Of a stretch of DNA of 64,000 nt, positions 1 to 8,430 are shown one piece after another; the stretch's first letter is position 1; the number at the start of each line of letters is the position of its first letter. A program made the translations under genes and the position numbers. The notes beneath the pieces were generated by a model. The model had not been told where the DNA came from. It made no database searches and saw only the letters and a list, made by a program, of their open reading frames with translations. Source of the DNA: Lysinibacillus pakistanensis (GTDB lineage Bacteria > Bacillota > Bacilli > Bacillales_A > Planococcaceae); NCBI RefSeq assembly GCF_030123245.1, contig NZ_CP126101.1, positions 2,416,501 through 2,480,500 of the forward strand, written 5' to 3'.

Positions 1-51
1 CGCGGTTTATTTGAATTTGATCCATCATATTTCGGAACGTTATTTGCATAG
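1..51 (+). CDS. C-terminal end of an upstream tail gene (partial)
   Basis: Frame 1 is open from the window edge and ends at TAG 49-51, giving a 16-residue tail that finishes FDPSYFGTLFA. A strong ribosome site (GGAGG) for the next gene follows directly. In P2-like tail operons the gene before the tube is the sheath (FI), so this is probably the sheath C-terminus; the identity rests on gene order only. Confidence 0.5.
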   Translation, partial: RGLFEFDPSYFGTLFA

Positions 52-63
52 GAGGCTTAATCG

Positions 64-582
64 ATGAAAAAAATTGATCAAATCTTAACTAACTTCACAG
101 CATGGGAAGATGCGACAAATTATTTAGGTGTTGTTGATGTCGAACTACCAAATTTCGAAGCATTATCTGAAACCATTAAAGGTGCAGGTATATACGGCGA
201 ATCAACAGCTCCTGTGATTGGACATTTCGGTTCACAAACAACCAAATTAAACTGGCGTACATTATCAGCAGATGCTATGAAATTAGCAGAACCAAAAGTA
301 CATGCATTGGACTTTCGAGGTAATCAACAACTTTTTGATCCATTGAAAGGGTATGTTCAACAGGAAGTTGTTGTAAAGACACGTTGTGTACCACTCAACT
401 TTACACCAGGTAAATTTGCCGTAGCAGCTGCTACAGAAACAGCTAATGAATTTGAAGTGCATTACATCAAAATTATGATCGATGGTAAAACAACCATTGA
501 ATTTGATAAATTTAATGGCGTTTATAGAGTAAACGGTAAAGACATGATGGATGAAGTACGAAAAAATTTAGGATTATCTTAG
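64..582 (+). CDS. Phage major tail tube protein (P2 FII-like)
   Basis: A 172-residue protein resembling the P2 FII family, which polymerises into the inner tube of contractile tails inside the sheath. The N-terminus (MKKIDQILTNFTAW...YLG) and the stretch running from the IKGAGIYG region through a GHFGS motif are typical of the family, and the length matches. GGAGG lies about 8 bases before the ATG. It follows a probable sheath gene and precedes the tail assembly chaperone, the usual P2/PBSX order. Confidence 0.88.
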   Translation: MKKIDQILTNFTAWEDATNYLGVVDVELPNFEALSETIKGAGIYGESTAPVIGHFGSQTTKLNWRTLSADAMKLAEPKVHALDFRGNQQLFDPLKGYVQQEVVVKTRCVPLNFTPGKFAVAAATETANEFEVHYIKIMIDGKTTIEFDKFNGVYRVNGKDMMDEVRKNLGLS

Positions 583-595
583 GGAGGCATTTTAG

Positions 596-949
596 ATGAC
601 TAAAAATGAAGTAGTTTTAAATAAAAATCAAAGCGAAGTGCAAGAGGAAGGGTTAGAAAAGTTAATTACTTTATCTCGCCCTGTTACTGTAGAAGATGTA
701 ACTTATACAGAACTAGTATTAGATTTTGAAAATTTGACGGGTGCTGATATTGAAAAAGCAGAAATGCAGTTCAATGCAGAGAGTCCCCAAAATTCCATAG
801 TGATGGTCAAAGAAATGGCGAAAGGTTTTGTTGCAATTGTAGCAGCGAAAGCAGCAGGTGTACATGTAGGTGTTATTCGTAAATTGTCAGCTTCTGATTA
901 CTCAAAGGTGACAATGCGAACAACACTTTTTTTAATGGGTGGAAAATAA
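596..949 (+). CDS. Tail assembly chaperone, short form (P2 gpE-like)
   Basis: A 117-residue zero-frame product with GGGAGG eight bases before ATG. It lies between tube and tape measure, the position of the E/41/14 family of tail assembly chaperones, which bind the tape measure while the tube forms. Sequence such as SRPVTVEDVTYTELVLDFENLTGADI is typical of the family. Near its 3' end is a run of seven T residues (927-933) that forms a slippery heptamer, so some ribosomes should make a longer E+E' product. Confidence 0.82.
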   Translation: MTKNEVVLNKNQSEVQEEGLEKLITLSRPVTVEDVTYTELVLDFENLTGADIEKAEMQFNAESPQNSIVMVKEMAKGFVAIVAAKAAGVHVGVIRKLSASDYSKVTMRTTLFLMGGK

Positions 950-1113
950 ATAGTCAACCAGCAATGACAATTCAGTTGATTTGTTTGTACTGTGCTAATC
1001 ACAGTCGTTCATCAGCTGATTTTTTTTCAAACATGACATTGCGGCGTTTGTTTTCCTGGAAGGAAACCATTGAGTTTGCACAAAAAGCAGCTAAAAAAGG
1101 GGGCGAAAGTTAG
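596..1113 (+). CDS. Tail assembly chaperone, extended -1 frameshift product (E+E'-like)
   Basis: The -1 frame is open from the T-run to TAG 1111-1113. A shift at heptamer T TTT TTA (928-934) would join 113 codons of the short form to 59 codons of a second frame, giving about 172 residues. The extension ends FSWKETIEFAQKAAKKGGES and has no good start of its own. The stop overlaps the GTG start of the tape measure gene. Conserved -1 frameshifting at exactly this position is established for P2 E/E' and lambda G/GT. The heptamer and open frame are seen directly; frameshift efficiency is inferred. Confidence 0.75.
928..934 (+). promoter_or_regulatory. Programmed -1 ribosomal frameshift site
   Basis: The heptamer T TTT TTA is in the correct zero-frame phase (X XXY YYZ) five codons before the zero-frame stop, and the -1 frame beyond it is open for 59 codons. 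Both tRNAs (Phe on TTT, Leu on TTA) can re-pair one base back. Confidence 0.75.
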
Positions 1114-1961
1114 TGTCTAAAGTATTTGATATTGCTTTCAAATTAGGTGCTGAACTAACGAGTAGCTTTAAAGGAGCATTTAGCGAAGCAAGTAGTTCCA
1201 TGAAGTTCTTAACTGGAGCAGCTGCTGCAGTAGGAGGTATAGGTGCTTTTACAGCGGTAGTTGGCCAAATGTCTGAGATGTCTGATTCATTATCAAAATT
1301 ATCGGCGCAAACAGGCACATTTGGGGCTGATATGGAAGCCTTAGAGGGCGTAGCTAAAAATGTTTTTCGTAGTGGATATGGCGAATCATTTGATGAAGTA
1401 ACAGAAGCCCTTGCAAATGTAAAACAAAATATGCACAACTTGGACAATGGCGAATTAGAACGCATGACAGGTGATGCATTGATGTTTGCAGATACATTTG
1501 ATGCAGACATCAACGAGGTAACCCGAGCAGCTAATAATATGATGAGTAGCTTTGGTGTTACCTCTACAACAGCAATGGACCTTTTTGCAGCAGGCGCGCA
1601 AAGAGGTCTTAATTTTTCTGATGAAATGCTCGATAATGTGGCCGAATATGCACCGTTGTTCGGAGAAATGGGTTATTCAGCAGAAGAATATTTCGGCATT
1701 CTTGAACGTGGAGCAAAAGCAGGCGTATACAACTTAGATTACGTGAATGATGTCATGAAAGAGTTCCAAATACGCTCAAAAGATGGCTCTAAAGCAACAA
1801 AAGATGCAATGGGTGATCTCTCAAAGGAAACACAAAATGTATGGAAAGAATTTTTAAAAGGAAATGGCACTGTTGCGGATGTAGCAAGTACTGTAGTGGC
1901 TGAATTACAAGGTATGGATGACCAAGTAGCTGCCAATCAAATTGGTGTAGGGTTATTCGGT
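1113..1961 (+). CDS. Phage tail tape measure protein, exon 1
   Basis: GTG start directly overlapping the E' stop, with AAAGGGGGCGAAAG as ribosome site. Exon 1 gives 283 residues: an N-terminal alpha-helical segment with Ala/Ser-rich membrane-like stretch (about residues 25-50), then the conserved TP901-type tape measure core (SAQTG..., ATRAANNMMSSFGV, DLFAAGAQRGLNFSDEM). It ends ...GVGLFG. Read without splicing the frame would stop two codons later at TGA 1965. The next conserved residues, TKWEDLE, begin at 2212, so the gene is interrupted, not ended. Confidence 0.85.
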
Positions 1962-2211
1962 AGATGATAAATTGTGCCGAATTAAAATCGTTCAAAATCG
2001 GTGAAGGCTAAGTTTAATGAAATATGCTAATACCGAGGTAAAGCATGACTTAAAAATCATGGCTCACCGTAGAGCATAGAGGTTGAAACTCATCATTTGA
2101 GAATAAAATACCTCCACGAGTGAACGACACTATTATTAGTGAAAATGTATGCCGAACTCACTGGAAACGGTGAGAGGTAGGGGATAAAAAGCCTTTACGA
2201 TAACAAAATTG
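1962..2211 (+). ncRNA. Candidate self-splicing group I intron (250 nt, no ORF)
   Basis: Removing 1962-2211 joins ...LFG to TKWEDLE in frame. The last exon base is T and the last intron base is G, as group I splicing requires. An internal guide GCCGAAT (1976-1982) pairs with exon ATTCGGT (1955-1961) with a G.U at the splice site (P1), and TTGT just before the guide (1972-1975) pairs with ACAA at the start of exon 2 (2212-2215; P10). Possible core helices: CTAATA 2027-2032 with TATTAG 2134-2139 (P3), GAGGT/ACCTC around 2080-2114 (P6), and a GAAA-capped hairpin at 2157-2174. P7 was not resolved by eye. Confidence 0.82.
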
Positions 2212-4605
2212 ACAAAATGGGAAGATTTAGAAGCCACCGCCATGTATGCCATGCTCGGATCAACAGAAGCCATGGAAGGCTTTGAGGGAGCTATGGCAAA
2301 AGTAAATGAAGTTCGTTTTGATACATTCGGAAAAGCTATTCAAGGAATTGGCCGAATTCTATTTATGGATCTTGTTTATCCCATTGGAGATGCTGTTTTA
2401 CCAGTATTAAATTTATTTGCTAACTATTTATCCAACAATTTACCTGGTGCAATTAAAAAAGCAAAATCAATCCTAAGTACGATAGCTCCTATATTGATAG
2501 GGATGGTATCGGCTTTTTTAATTTACAAAGGCACATTAGTGGCCGTTGCAGTGGCACAAAGTATTTTTAATACTGTTCAAAAAACTAGTATTGCTCTCTA
2601 TAATGCTCATCGAGCAGCCATGATAGCCTATTCCCTATACGGTGGTGGGGTTAAAGGCATTACTCAAGGTATGGCAGCAGCTATGCGTGTTTTAAATATT
2701 ACAATGTTGGCCAATCCATTTGTAGCTGTGGTAGCTGCAGTTATTGGCATAGGTGTGGCTTTTTATGCAGCTTATAAAATGTCTGATAAGTTCCGTGGAG
2801 CTGTAAACAATCTGTTTAGTGCATTAAAGGATTTTATGAGCAATTCAATTAGCTATGTAGCATTAAATGCGCCTCTCATCTGGAACAATTTATTACTTAG
2901 TTTAAAAATAATGAAGATACGATTGATTATAAATATGCAAAATATGGCAAGACAAGCCATGGAAGCCTTTGGAAATAGTCTTTCAGGAAAAGTAGGAACT
3001 GTGATAAGTGGCTTTATTGCTAGTTTTAAAACAGGACTTTCTAGTTTACCAGGTATCATTTCACTTATTGCGCCAATGATGACCACAATGGCACTTGGAT
3101 TCTTAGGTGTAAGTGGACCTATTGGTTGGTTAATTGGAGCAATAGTAAGTATAGGAGGATTTTTATTCAGATTATCCCAAACGAATGATAAAGTAGCTGG
3201 AGCTTTAAAAGGAGCATGGGAAAGTCTTTCATCTGCATTTGCACCAATTATCCAAGTATTTAGTGATGGTTTTAGTCAATTTGCTACTGAAGTAGGGCCA
3301 CAATTAAGTGACACTATATCAATGATCGCTACAAGTATTACAGAAATGGGACCAATGTTTGCAGAGGTTGGGAGCTCCTTGGCTCAATTAGCTGTAACAA
3401 TGCTTTCCTTATGGTCAGGTTCTATTTCAACCTTAGCAACAACATTGTTACCAATACTACTCCAGGTATTCAAAATGGTTTTTCCGATGATCTTACAAGT
3501 GATTCAAATGGTTTTACCATTGGTAATAAATTTATTGGCTAGTATCATTCCAGTCATTTTGCAGTTAGCACAGTTGATTATTCCGATGATTTTACAAGTA
3601 ATACAGTCGGTATTTCCAATTATTTTAAGTATCATTCAAATGGTTTTACCGATATTTGCTACGCTTTTAACAACAGTTATTGGGGTTATTCTACAGTTAG
3701 CGCAAACGGTTCTTCCAATGGTGCTTAGTGTAATACAGATGGTATTTCCAATTGCGCTTGCAATTATTCAAGCCATCATCCCGATTATTGTTTCTGTTTT
3801 GGAAATTTTAATAAATATTGTTAATACCGTTCTTATTCCAGCGATAAATGGCATTTTGGCAGTCATTGAGTTTGTATTCCCATATGTACAGTCAATTATA
3901 GAAACAGCCCTAACAATAATTAATGGCATCATCCAAACGGCAATGTCTCTTTTACAAGGTGATTGGGATGGAGCCTGGAATACAATACTTTCAACTGCTG
4001 AAACAATCATGAACAATATCATTAGTTTTTTCCAAGGAATTAACTTATTTGACGTAGGAAAGGCCATTATTACAGGATTAATAGATGGTATTAAATCAAT
4101 GGGCGGAGCTGTTTTAGGAGCAATTGGTAACTTAGTACCCGAGCCCTTAAAAGGAGCTGCTAGTAAGCTCTTAAAGAATCTACCTGGCTTTGCTGAAGGT
4201 GGTATTGTAGGCAATCCAACATTAGCATGGATTGGTGAGGGTGGCGATACAGAGGCTGTTATCCCTTGGAATAATTCACAGCGTTCTAAAGACTTATGGT
4301 TACAAACAGGACAAGCATTAGGCATGCTACGCGATAATGGTGTATTTGATAATATGCAAGATCAAATATCTATGCAGATGCAAGCGAATGACAGCCCTGC
4401 TATCAGCCCTAATCAAGTGGCACAATCTGTACCAAACCAAAATAATTCGCAGGTGATTCAGCTAACTTATAACCCACAATACAACGTACAAAGACCAGAG
4501 GACTTAGACCAGGTAAAACAACATGCTGATCAAGATAAAGATGACTTAGAAGCACGGCTAGCTGAAATTGCACATAACGAAAGGAGGAAGTCGTTTGGCG
4601 ACTAA
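2212..4605 (+). CDS. Phage tail tape measure protein, exon 2
   Basis: 797 residues; with exon 1 the spliced protein is about 1,080 residues. It opens TKWEDLEATAMYAML, the conserved continuation of the tape measure domain, passes several hydrophobic segments, then a remarkable run (nt about 3430-3830) of short repeats of the type PMILQVIQMV(F/L)P, and ends with a GGIVGNPTLAWIGEGG motif typical of tape measure C-termini. The protein sets tail length and is ejected with DNA. A TTG at 2209 keeps the frame open into the intron but has no ribosome site, so independent translation is unlikely. Confidence 0.88.
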   Translation, partial: TKWEDLEATAMYAMLGSTEAMEGFEGAMAKVNEVRFDTFGKAIQGIGRILFMDLVYPIGDAVLPVLNLFANYLSNNLPGAIKKAKSILSTIAPILIGMVSAFLIYKGTLVAVAVAQSIFNTVQKTSIALYNAHRAAMIAYSLYGGGVKGITQGMAAAMRVLNITMLANPFVAVVAAVIGIGVAFYAAYKMSDKFRGAVNNLFSALKDFMSNSISYVALNAPLIWNNLLLSLKIMKIRLIINMQNMARQAMEAFGNSLSGKVGTVISGFIASFKTGLSSLPGIISLIAPMMTTMALGFLGVSGPIGWLIGAIVSIGGFLFRLSQTNDKVAGALKGAWESLSSAFAPIIQVFSDGFSQFATEVGPQLSDTISMIATSITEMGPMFAEVGSSLAQLAVTMLSLWSGSISTLATTLLPILLQVFKMVFPMILQVIQMVLPLVINLLASIIPVILQLAQLIIPMILQVIQSVFPIILSIIQMVLPIFATLLTTVIGVILQLAQTVLPMVLSVIQMVFPIALAIIQAIIPIIVSVLEILINIVNTVLIPAINGILAVIEFVFPYVQSIIETALTIINGIIQTAMSLLQGDWDGAWNTILSTAETIMNNIISFFQGINLFDVGKAIITGLIDGIKSMGGAVLGAIGNLVPEPLKGAASKLLKNLPGFAEGGIVGNPTLAWIGEGGDTEAVIPWNNSQRSKDLWLQTGQALGMLRDNGVFDNMQDQISMQMQANDSPAISPNQVAQSVPNQNNSQVIQLTYNPQYNVQRPEDLDQVKQHADQDKDDLEARLAEIAHNERRKSFGD

Positions 4606-4816
4606 CACATACACAACCATTTCAGGTGATGAGTGGGACGGTATTTGTTTTAAACATTACGGTGAAAATGGTGAGATGTTATTAGATAAAGTCATGTATG
4701 CGAATCCTTCACACATGAAAACAGTAGTTTTTTCAGCAGGTATTGTACTAAACATGCCTGCTTTTAATTTAGAAGAAAAGCAAAGTTTAGACGATTTACC
4801 ACCTTGGATGAGGTGA
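4595..4816 (+). CDS. Tail protein X (LysM-like, P2 gpX-like)
   Basis: About 73 residues starting at TTG 4595, chosen because AAAGGAGGAAG lies 5-7 bases upstream; an ATG at 4568 has no such site. The fold signature TTISGDEWDGICFKHYG...VMYANP is that of LysM-like gpX/XkdP tail proteins that bind the hub. The start lies inside the last codons of the tape measure gene (11-base overlap), indicating translational coupling. Confidence 0.82.
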   Translation: MATNTYTTISGDEWDGICFKHYGENGEMLLDKVMYANPSHMKTVVFSAGIVLNMPAFNLEEKQSLDDLPPWMR

Positions 4817-4821
4817 TTCTA

Positions 4822-5832
4822 ATGACAAATACAAGGCGTGCCATCGCTAATATTACGTACATGGGTGTGAATATTACACAGGATATTGCACCATATTTAA
4901 AGTCTTTCAAATTCAACGACAATGAGGGTGAAAGTGACGATATTCAAATCGATTTGGAAGATCGTAACCGGAAATGGCAAGGACCATGGTTGCCGAAAAA
5001 AGGCGACAAAATTAATGCCTCAATTGAGTTACGAAATTGGTACAAGGAAGGTGCAACGGCCAAATTAAACTGTGGTACATTTTTTGTCGATGATGTCAGT
5101 TTTAAAGGACCACCAGACAGCATTTCGATTAAGGCTTTATCTGTTCCCTTTACCAAAGGCGGTAAGGATACAAAGAAAACAAAAGCCTGGGAGAATACTA
5201 CACTTCAAAACATATTGACAGACATTGCAAAAGAAGCTGGCTTGAAATTGGTGTATGATGCACCCACATTTTTGTACGATCGTGTGGAACAGGATAAAAA
5301 AACACCTCTTGCATTTGCAAAATCTTTAGCAAAGCGCGAAGGGTTAGCAACAAAAGTTACAAAAGAACAGCTTGTTGTTTATGATGAACTGAAATACGAA
5401 AAGAAAGCTGAAGTGCGGACCATTACACGTGGAGAAGATGATGTAAAAAGCTACGATTTTAAAGTATCAGCAGCTGAAGAGCAATACTCAAAAGTAGAAT
5501 TGTCGTACTTTGATAGTAAGACAAAGAAAAATATCAAGTATACGTATAAGGTTCCAGGTGTAAAAGATGGTCCAACTTTAAAGATAAACAAGCGTGCTAA
5601 AAATTTAGAGGAAGCAAAACGTTGGGCACAAGCTGAAGCACGTAATAAAAATAAAGGTTCCAAGAGTGGGAAAATTACACTGATGGGGAATGAAAAGATG
5701 GTTCAAGGTGTAACTGTGAACATCAAAAATTTCGGAGCTTTTGACGGAAAATATTTCATTGAATCATCAAGTCATAACGTAACAGGAGGCTATACAACAG
5801 ATATTAATTTGCGGGAGGTGCTAAGCTATTGA
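4822..5832 (+). CDS. Tail hub protein / late control protein D-like (P2 gpD)
   Basis: About 336 residues. ATG 4822 is preferred because GAGGTGAT precedes it; an upstream ATG at 4804 lies within the preceding gene. Motifs such as ADIQIDLEDR-like (DDIQIDLEDR), KGPPDSISIKA and a C-terminal beta-rich part match the gpD/XkdQ hub family, equivalent to T4 gp27, which connects tube to spike. The stop overlaps the TTG start of gene V by four bases. Confidence 0.85.
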   Translation: MTNTRRAIANITYMGVNITQDIAPYLKSFKFNDNEGESDDIQIDLEDRNRKWQGPWLPKKGDKINASIELRNWYKEGATAKLNCGTFFVDDVSFKGPPDSISIKALSVPFTKGGKDTKKTKAWENTTLQNILTDIAKEAGLKLVYDAPTFLYDRVEQDKKTPLAFAKSLAKREGLATKVTKEQLVVYDELKYEKKAEVRTITRGEDDVKSYDFKVSAAEEQYSKVELSYFDSKTKKNIKYTYKVPGVKDGPTLKINKRAKNLEEAKRWAQAEARNKNKGSKSGKITLMGNEKMVQGVTVNIKNFGAFDGKYFIESSSHNVTGGYTTDINLREVLSY

Positions 5833-6287
5833 GTAAAGGCGGAATGGAAAATACACCATTTGAAGCTATTCGAAAAGGGCTTGTATCTTCTGTAAATAGA
5901 GAAAATTGTACAGTGAAAGTTTATTTTCCAGATTGGGATGAAAAAGTATCGTTCGATTTACCTGTAATGCAAAAAAATACACTAAATTCCAAGTATTATT
6001 GGATGCCTGAACCAGAAGAACAGGTGATTTGTGCATTTTTTGCAAATGGTACACAAGAAGGTGTTGTACTAGGTGCAATTTATTCTGAGGCAGATAAAGT
6101 TCCACAAGAGTTTCTGGAATCTGATGATTGTGATGGTGTACTTTTTTCGGACGGTACATTGATACGTTATGATGTGAAAAATCATAAATTAACAATTGAT
6201 GTTAAAGGAGAGATTGAAATCCTCGCTGAAAAAGAGATCCGTGTGAAATCAGGTAAAGAAAACGGTCATAAAATCTATTTAAACTAG
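5829..6287 (+). CDS. Baseplate assembly protein V (spike, P2 gpV-like)
   Basis: 152 residues from TTG 5829 with GGGAGGTG eight bases before. An OB-fold region near residues 15-90 (VSSVNRENCTVKVYFPDWDE, EEQVICAFFANGTQEGVVLG) is characteristic of gpV/gp45 spikes, followed by a repetitive C-terminal beta segment that would form the trimeric spike stem. The PAAR tip gene follows directly. Confidence 0.85.
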   Translation: MSKGGMENTPFEAIRKGLVSSVNRENCTVKVYFPDWDEKVSFDLPVMQKNTLNSKYYWMPEPEEQVICAFFANGTQEGVVLGAIYSEADKVPQEFLESDDCDGVLFSDGTLIRYDVKNHKLTIDVKGEIEILAEKEIRVKSGKENGHKIYLN

Positions 6288-6298
6288 GAGGGAGTAGT

Positions 6299-6589
6299 AT
6301 GCCAGAAGCAATCCGTTTTGGTGATATATGTAAAGGACATGATTGTCATGTACCTCGGCCAAACGATGAAGCATCATCCGATGTCATTATAAACGACTTA
6401 GGGGCTCATCGATTGGGTGATCATTGGGAAACGCATTGCTGTGGATCATCATGTCATGATTCAGTTGCAGCAGAGGGTAGCCCTGATGTTATTGTAAACG
6501 GAAAACCTCTATGTCGTGTAGATGACTTAACAGTATGTGGCTCACCTATGGGTTTAACCCATAGCCCCGATGTCATTGTAAATGGTTAG
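6299..6589 (+). CDS. PAAR-domain spike tip protein
   Basis: 96 residues with repeated PDVI(I/V)NG strands (SPDVIVNGKPLCRVDD, SPDVIVNG), cysteines and histidines suited to metal binding (GHDCHVPRP, CCGSSCHDS). PAAR proteins cap the membrane-piercing spike. GGAGGGAG precedes ATG. Small size shows that it carries no toxin extension. Confidence 0.88.
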   Translation: MPEAIRFGDICKGHDCHVPRPNDEASSDVIINDLGAHRLGDHWETHCCGSSCHDSVAAEGSPDVIVNGKPLCRVDDLTVCGSPMGLTHSPDVIVNG

Positions 6590-6602
6590 GAAGTGATGCA
6601 AT

Positions 6603-6992
6603 ATGATTGGTGTATGGGGTGACGTAGTATTTACAGTGTCAGATAAAAAAATAAATACGTTTGATGCTTTTAAACGTACTGAAACGGCTCGTTGGTCGAA
6701 ACATGACATCCATGGTCAGAAATCCAAAGCTGAATATATTGGATTGGAAGCAGGAAAAGTTTCGTTTACAATGCATTTTTCAGCCTTTCATGGGGTTAAT
6801 CCAATTGTGGAATTGGATAAATTCATTAAATACGCAAGAAGTGGCGTAGCGCATACTTTAATAATTGGTACAAAACGTGTGGGCGTTTGCAAATGGTACA
6901 TGCCTGGAACAGATCAATCATGGAATCATATTGATAATCGAGGAAACATTTTAACTGCAGGTTTAAATATTACAATGGAGGAATACGTATGA
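6603..6992 (+). CDS. Phage tail protein U (P2 gpU-like)
   Basis: 129 residues, opening MIGVWGDVVFTVSDKKINTF, the hallmark of the P2 GpU family, with LEAGKVSFTMHFSAFHGVNP and a C-terminal NITMEEYV. In P2 this protein terminates the tail; in Gram-positive P2-like operons it sits within the baseplate genes as here. The last codons overlap the start of gene W (ATGA overlap at 6989). Confidence 0.8.
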   Translation: MIGVWGDVVFTVSDKKINTFDAFKRTETARWSKHDIHGQKSKAEYIGLEAGKVSFTMHFSAFHGVNPIVELDKFIKYARSGVAHTLIIGTKRVGVCKWYMPGTDQSWNHIDNRGNILTAGLNITMEEYV

Positions 6993-7315
6993 ACGAACAG
7001 TATACACTTACTTACAATCCTTCAAAAATCAATTTTAGACCAGCAGATGAACTTGAGGAAATTTTTCAAAACATCAATACAATTTTAGGTACCTATAAAT
7101 TTAGTGTGCCATTGTTCAGGGACTTTGGTTTTCAAGCTGAATTTATTGATCGGCCAATGAGCATTTTACATCCACTATATGTACGCGAAGTCGTGGAAAC
7201 TGTAGAAAAATACGAACCGCGTGTCATGGTAGAAGAAGTAAAAATGACAGCTGAAATTGACGGTACAGCTTATCCAATTATTATTTTTAGTTTGAAAAGT
7301 GGGGTGAAGGTATGA
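6989..7315 (+). CDS. Baseplate wedge protein W (gp25-like)
   Basis: 108 residues with the gp25/gpW pattern: an N-terminal region ending in FSVPLFRDFGF, a central helix and the conserved EKYEPRVMVEEV motif, then short beta strands. gp25-like proteins are sheath-initiating baseplate components. ATG overlaps the end of gene U and the stop overlaps gene J by four bases. Confidence 0.87.
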   Translation: MNEQYTLTYNPSKINFRPADELEEIFQNINTILGTYKFSVPLFRDFGFQAEFIDRPMSILHPLYVREVVETVEKYEPRVMVEEVKMTAEIDGTAYPIIIFSLKSGVKV

Positions 7316-8430
7316 CACAAGTTGTTTTGCCTGAAATAAATTTTTTAACCACTGATGCACAAGAATTAGTCAATGAATTTATTACAATATATGAGCAAAC
7401 GGAAGGGAGAAAACTCAGTCAAGCTGACCCACTAAGGCTCATTTTTTTATCAGCTGCTTCTGTCATAACCAAGCAAAATGTTGCAATTAATGACGCTGCC
7501 AAACAGAATTTATTGTATTATGCACGTGATAAAGTGTTGGATCATAAAGGTGCTGAAATGACGACTTCGCGTTTGGAAGCAACAGCAGCTACGACAACAT
7601 TACGTTTACATTTATCGGTACCTCTTACTTCATCACGAATAATCGAAAAAGGTTCATTGGCTACTTCTAACGAAGGGGCTATTTTTTTTGCCACAGTTGA
7701 AGAAACGGCTATTAGTCCAGGTGTAGATTATGTAGATGTGGAGCTAGAATGCACAACAAAAGGTGAAATCGGAAATGGCTTTGCGGTTGGTCAAATTAAC
7801 ACCTTGGTTAAGCCGTTGCCTTATATCGGTCATATTGAAAATATAACTGTGTCTGATGGTGGGGCAGAGCGTGAGGAAGATGCTCCATATAAAGAACGTA
7901 TTTATATGGCACCTGAAAAGCTTACGAATGCAGGGAGCGATGGTGCCTATAAATACTTTGCCAAAAGTGCTTCTGCATTAATCAGTGATGTTTATGTATA
8001 TATGCCAACACCAGGTTGTGTTGATATTAAAATTCTAATGAAGGATGGAAAGCTTCCTTCTCCAGAAATTATAGATAAGGTTCTTAACGCTGTTAGTGGG
8101 AAAAGAGTACGCCCATTAACAGATCGTGTAACTGCAGGGGCTCCTACAATTACTGCATTTGATTTAGATATGTCCTATTTTATTGAAACAGATGCAGTTG
8201 ATAAAACAATTTTACACAAAAAAATTCAGGCTGCTGTTGATGAATGGTTAGTATGGCAACAATCTAAAATTGGGCGTGATATTAACCCTTCAAAATTAAT
8301 TTCTTTGTGTATCAAAGCAGGGGCTAAACGGGTGGATGTTAGAAGTCCTGTATTTATGGTAGTTGAACAGGGAGAAGTAGCACAATTGGATATGTTAAAT
8401 GTGCATTTTGGTGGTGTAGAAGATGATTGA
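7312..8430 (+). CDS. Baseplate wedge protein J-like
   Basis: 372 residues of the baseplate J family (T4 gp6 / P2 J): N-terminal helix LVNEFITIYEQTEGRKLSQADP, then LLYYARDKVLDHKGAEM, the beta-rich centre (GALFFATVEE-like, GEIGNGFAVGQINTLV) and the conserved EREEDAPYKERIYMAPEKLTNAGS segment. Translationally coupled on both sides (overlaps W and I). Confidence 0.88.
   Translation: MTQVVLPEINFLTTDAQELVNEFITIYEQTEGRKLSQADPLRLIFLSAASVITKQNVAINDAAKQNLLYYARDKVLDHKGAEMTTSRLEATAATTTLRLHLSVPLTSSRIIEKGSLATSNEGAIFFATVEETAISPGVDYVDVELECTTKGEIGNGFAVGQINTLVKPLPYIGHIENITVSDGGAEREEDAPYKERIYMAPEKLTNAGSDGAYKYFAKSASALISDVYVYMPTPGCVDIKILMKDGKLPSPEIIDKVLNAVSGKRVRPLTDRVTAGAPTITAFDLDMSYFIETDAVDKTILHKKIQAAVDEWLVWQQSKIGRDINPSKLISLCIKAGAKRVDVRSPVFMVVEQGEVAQLDMLNVHFGGVEDD

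Noticed and set aside
1091..1513. Long open frame on the minus strand (140 codons)
   Set aside because: Antisense shadow of the tape measure gene, no ribosome site and biased composition. The same applies to the 3768-4325 minus frame.
1962..2211. Tape measure gene interrupted by simple frameshift/pseudogenisation
   Set aside because: The interrupting segment is a discrete 250 bases whose removal restores the frame at a conserved motif, with both group I guide pairings; random decay would not give this.
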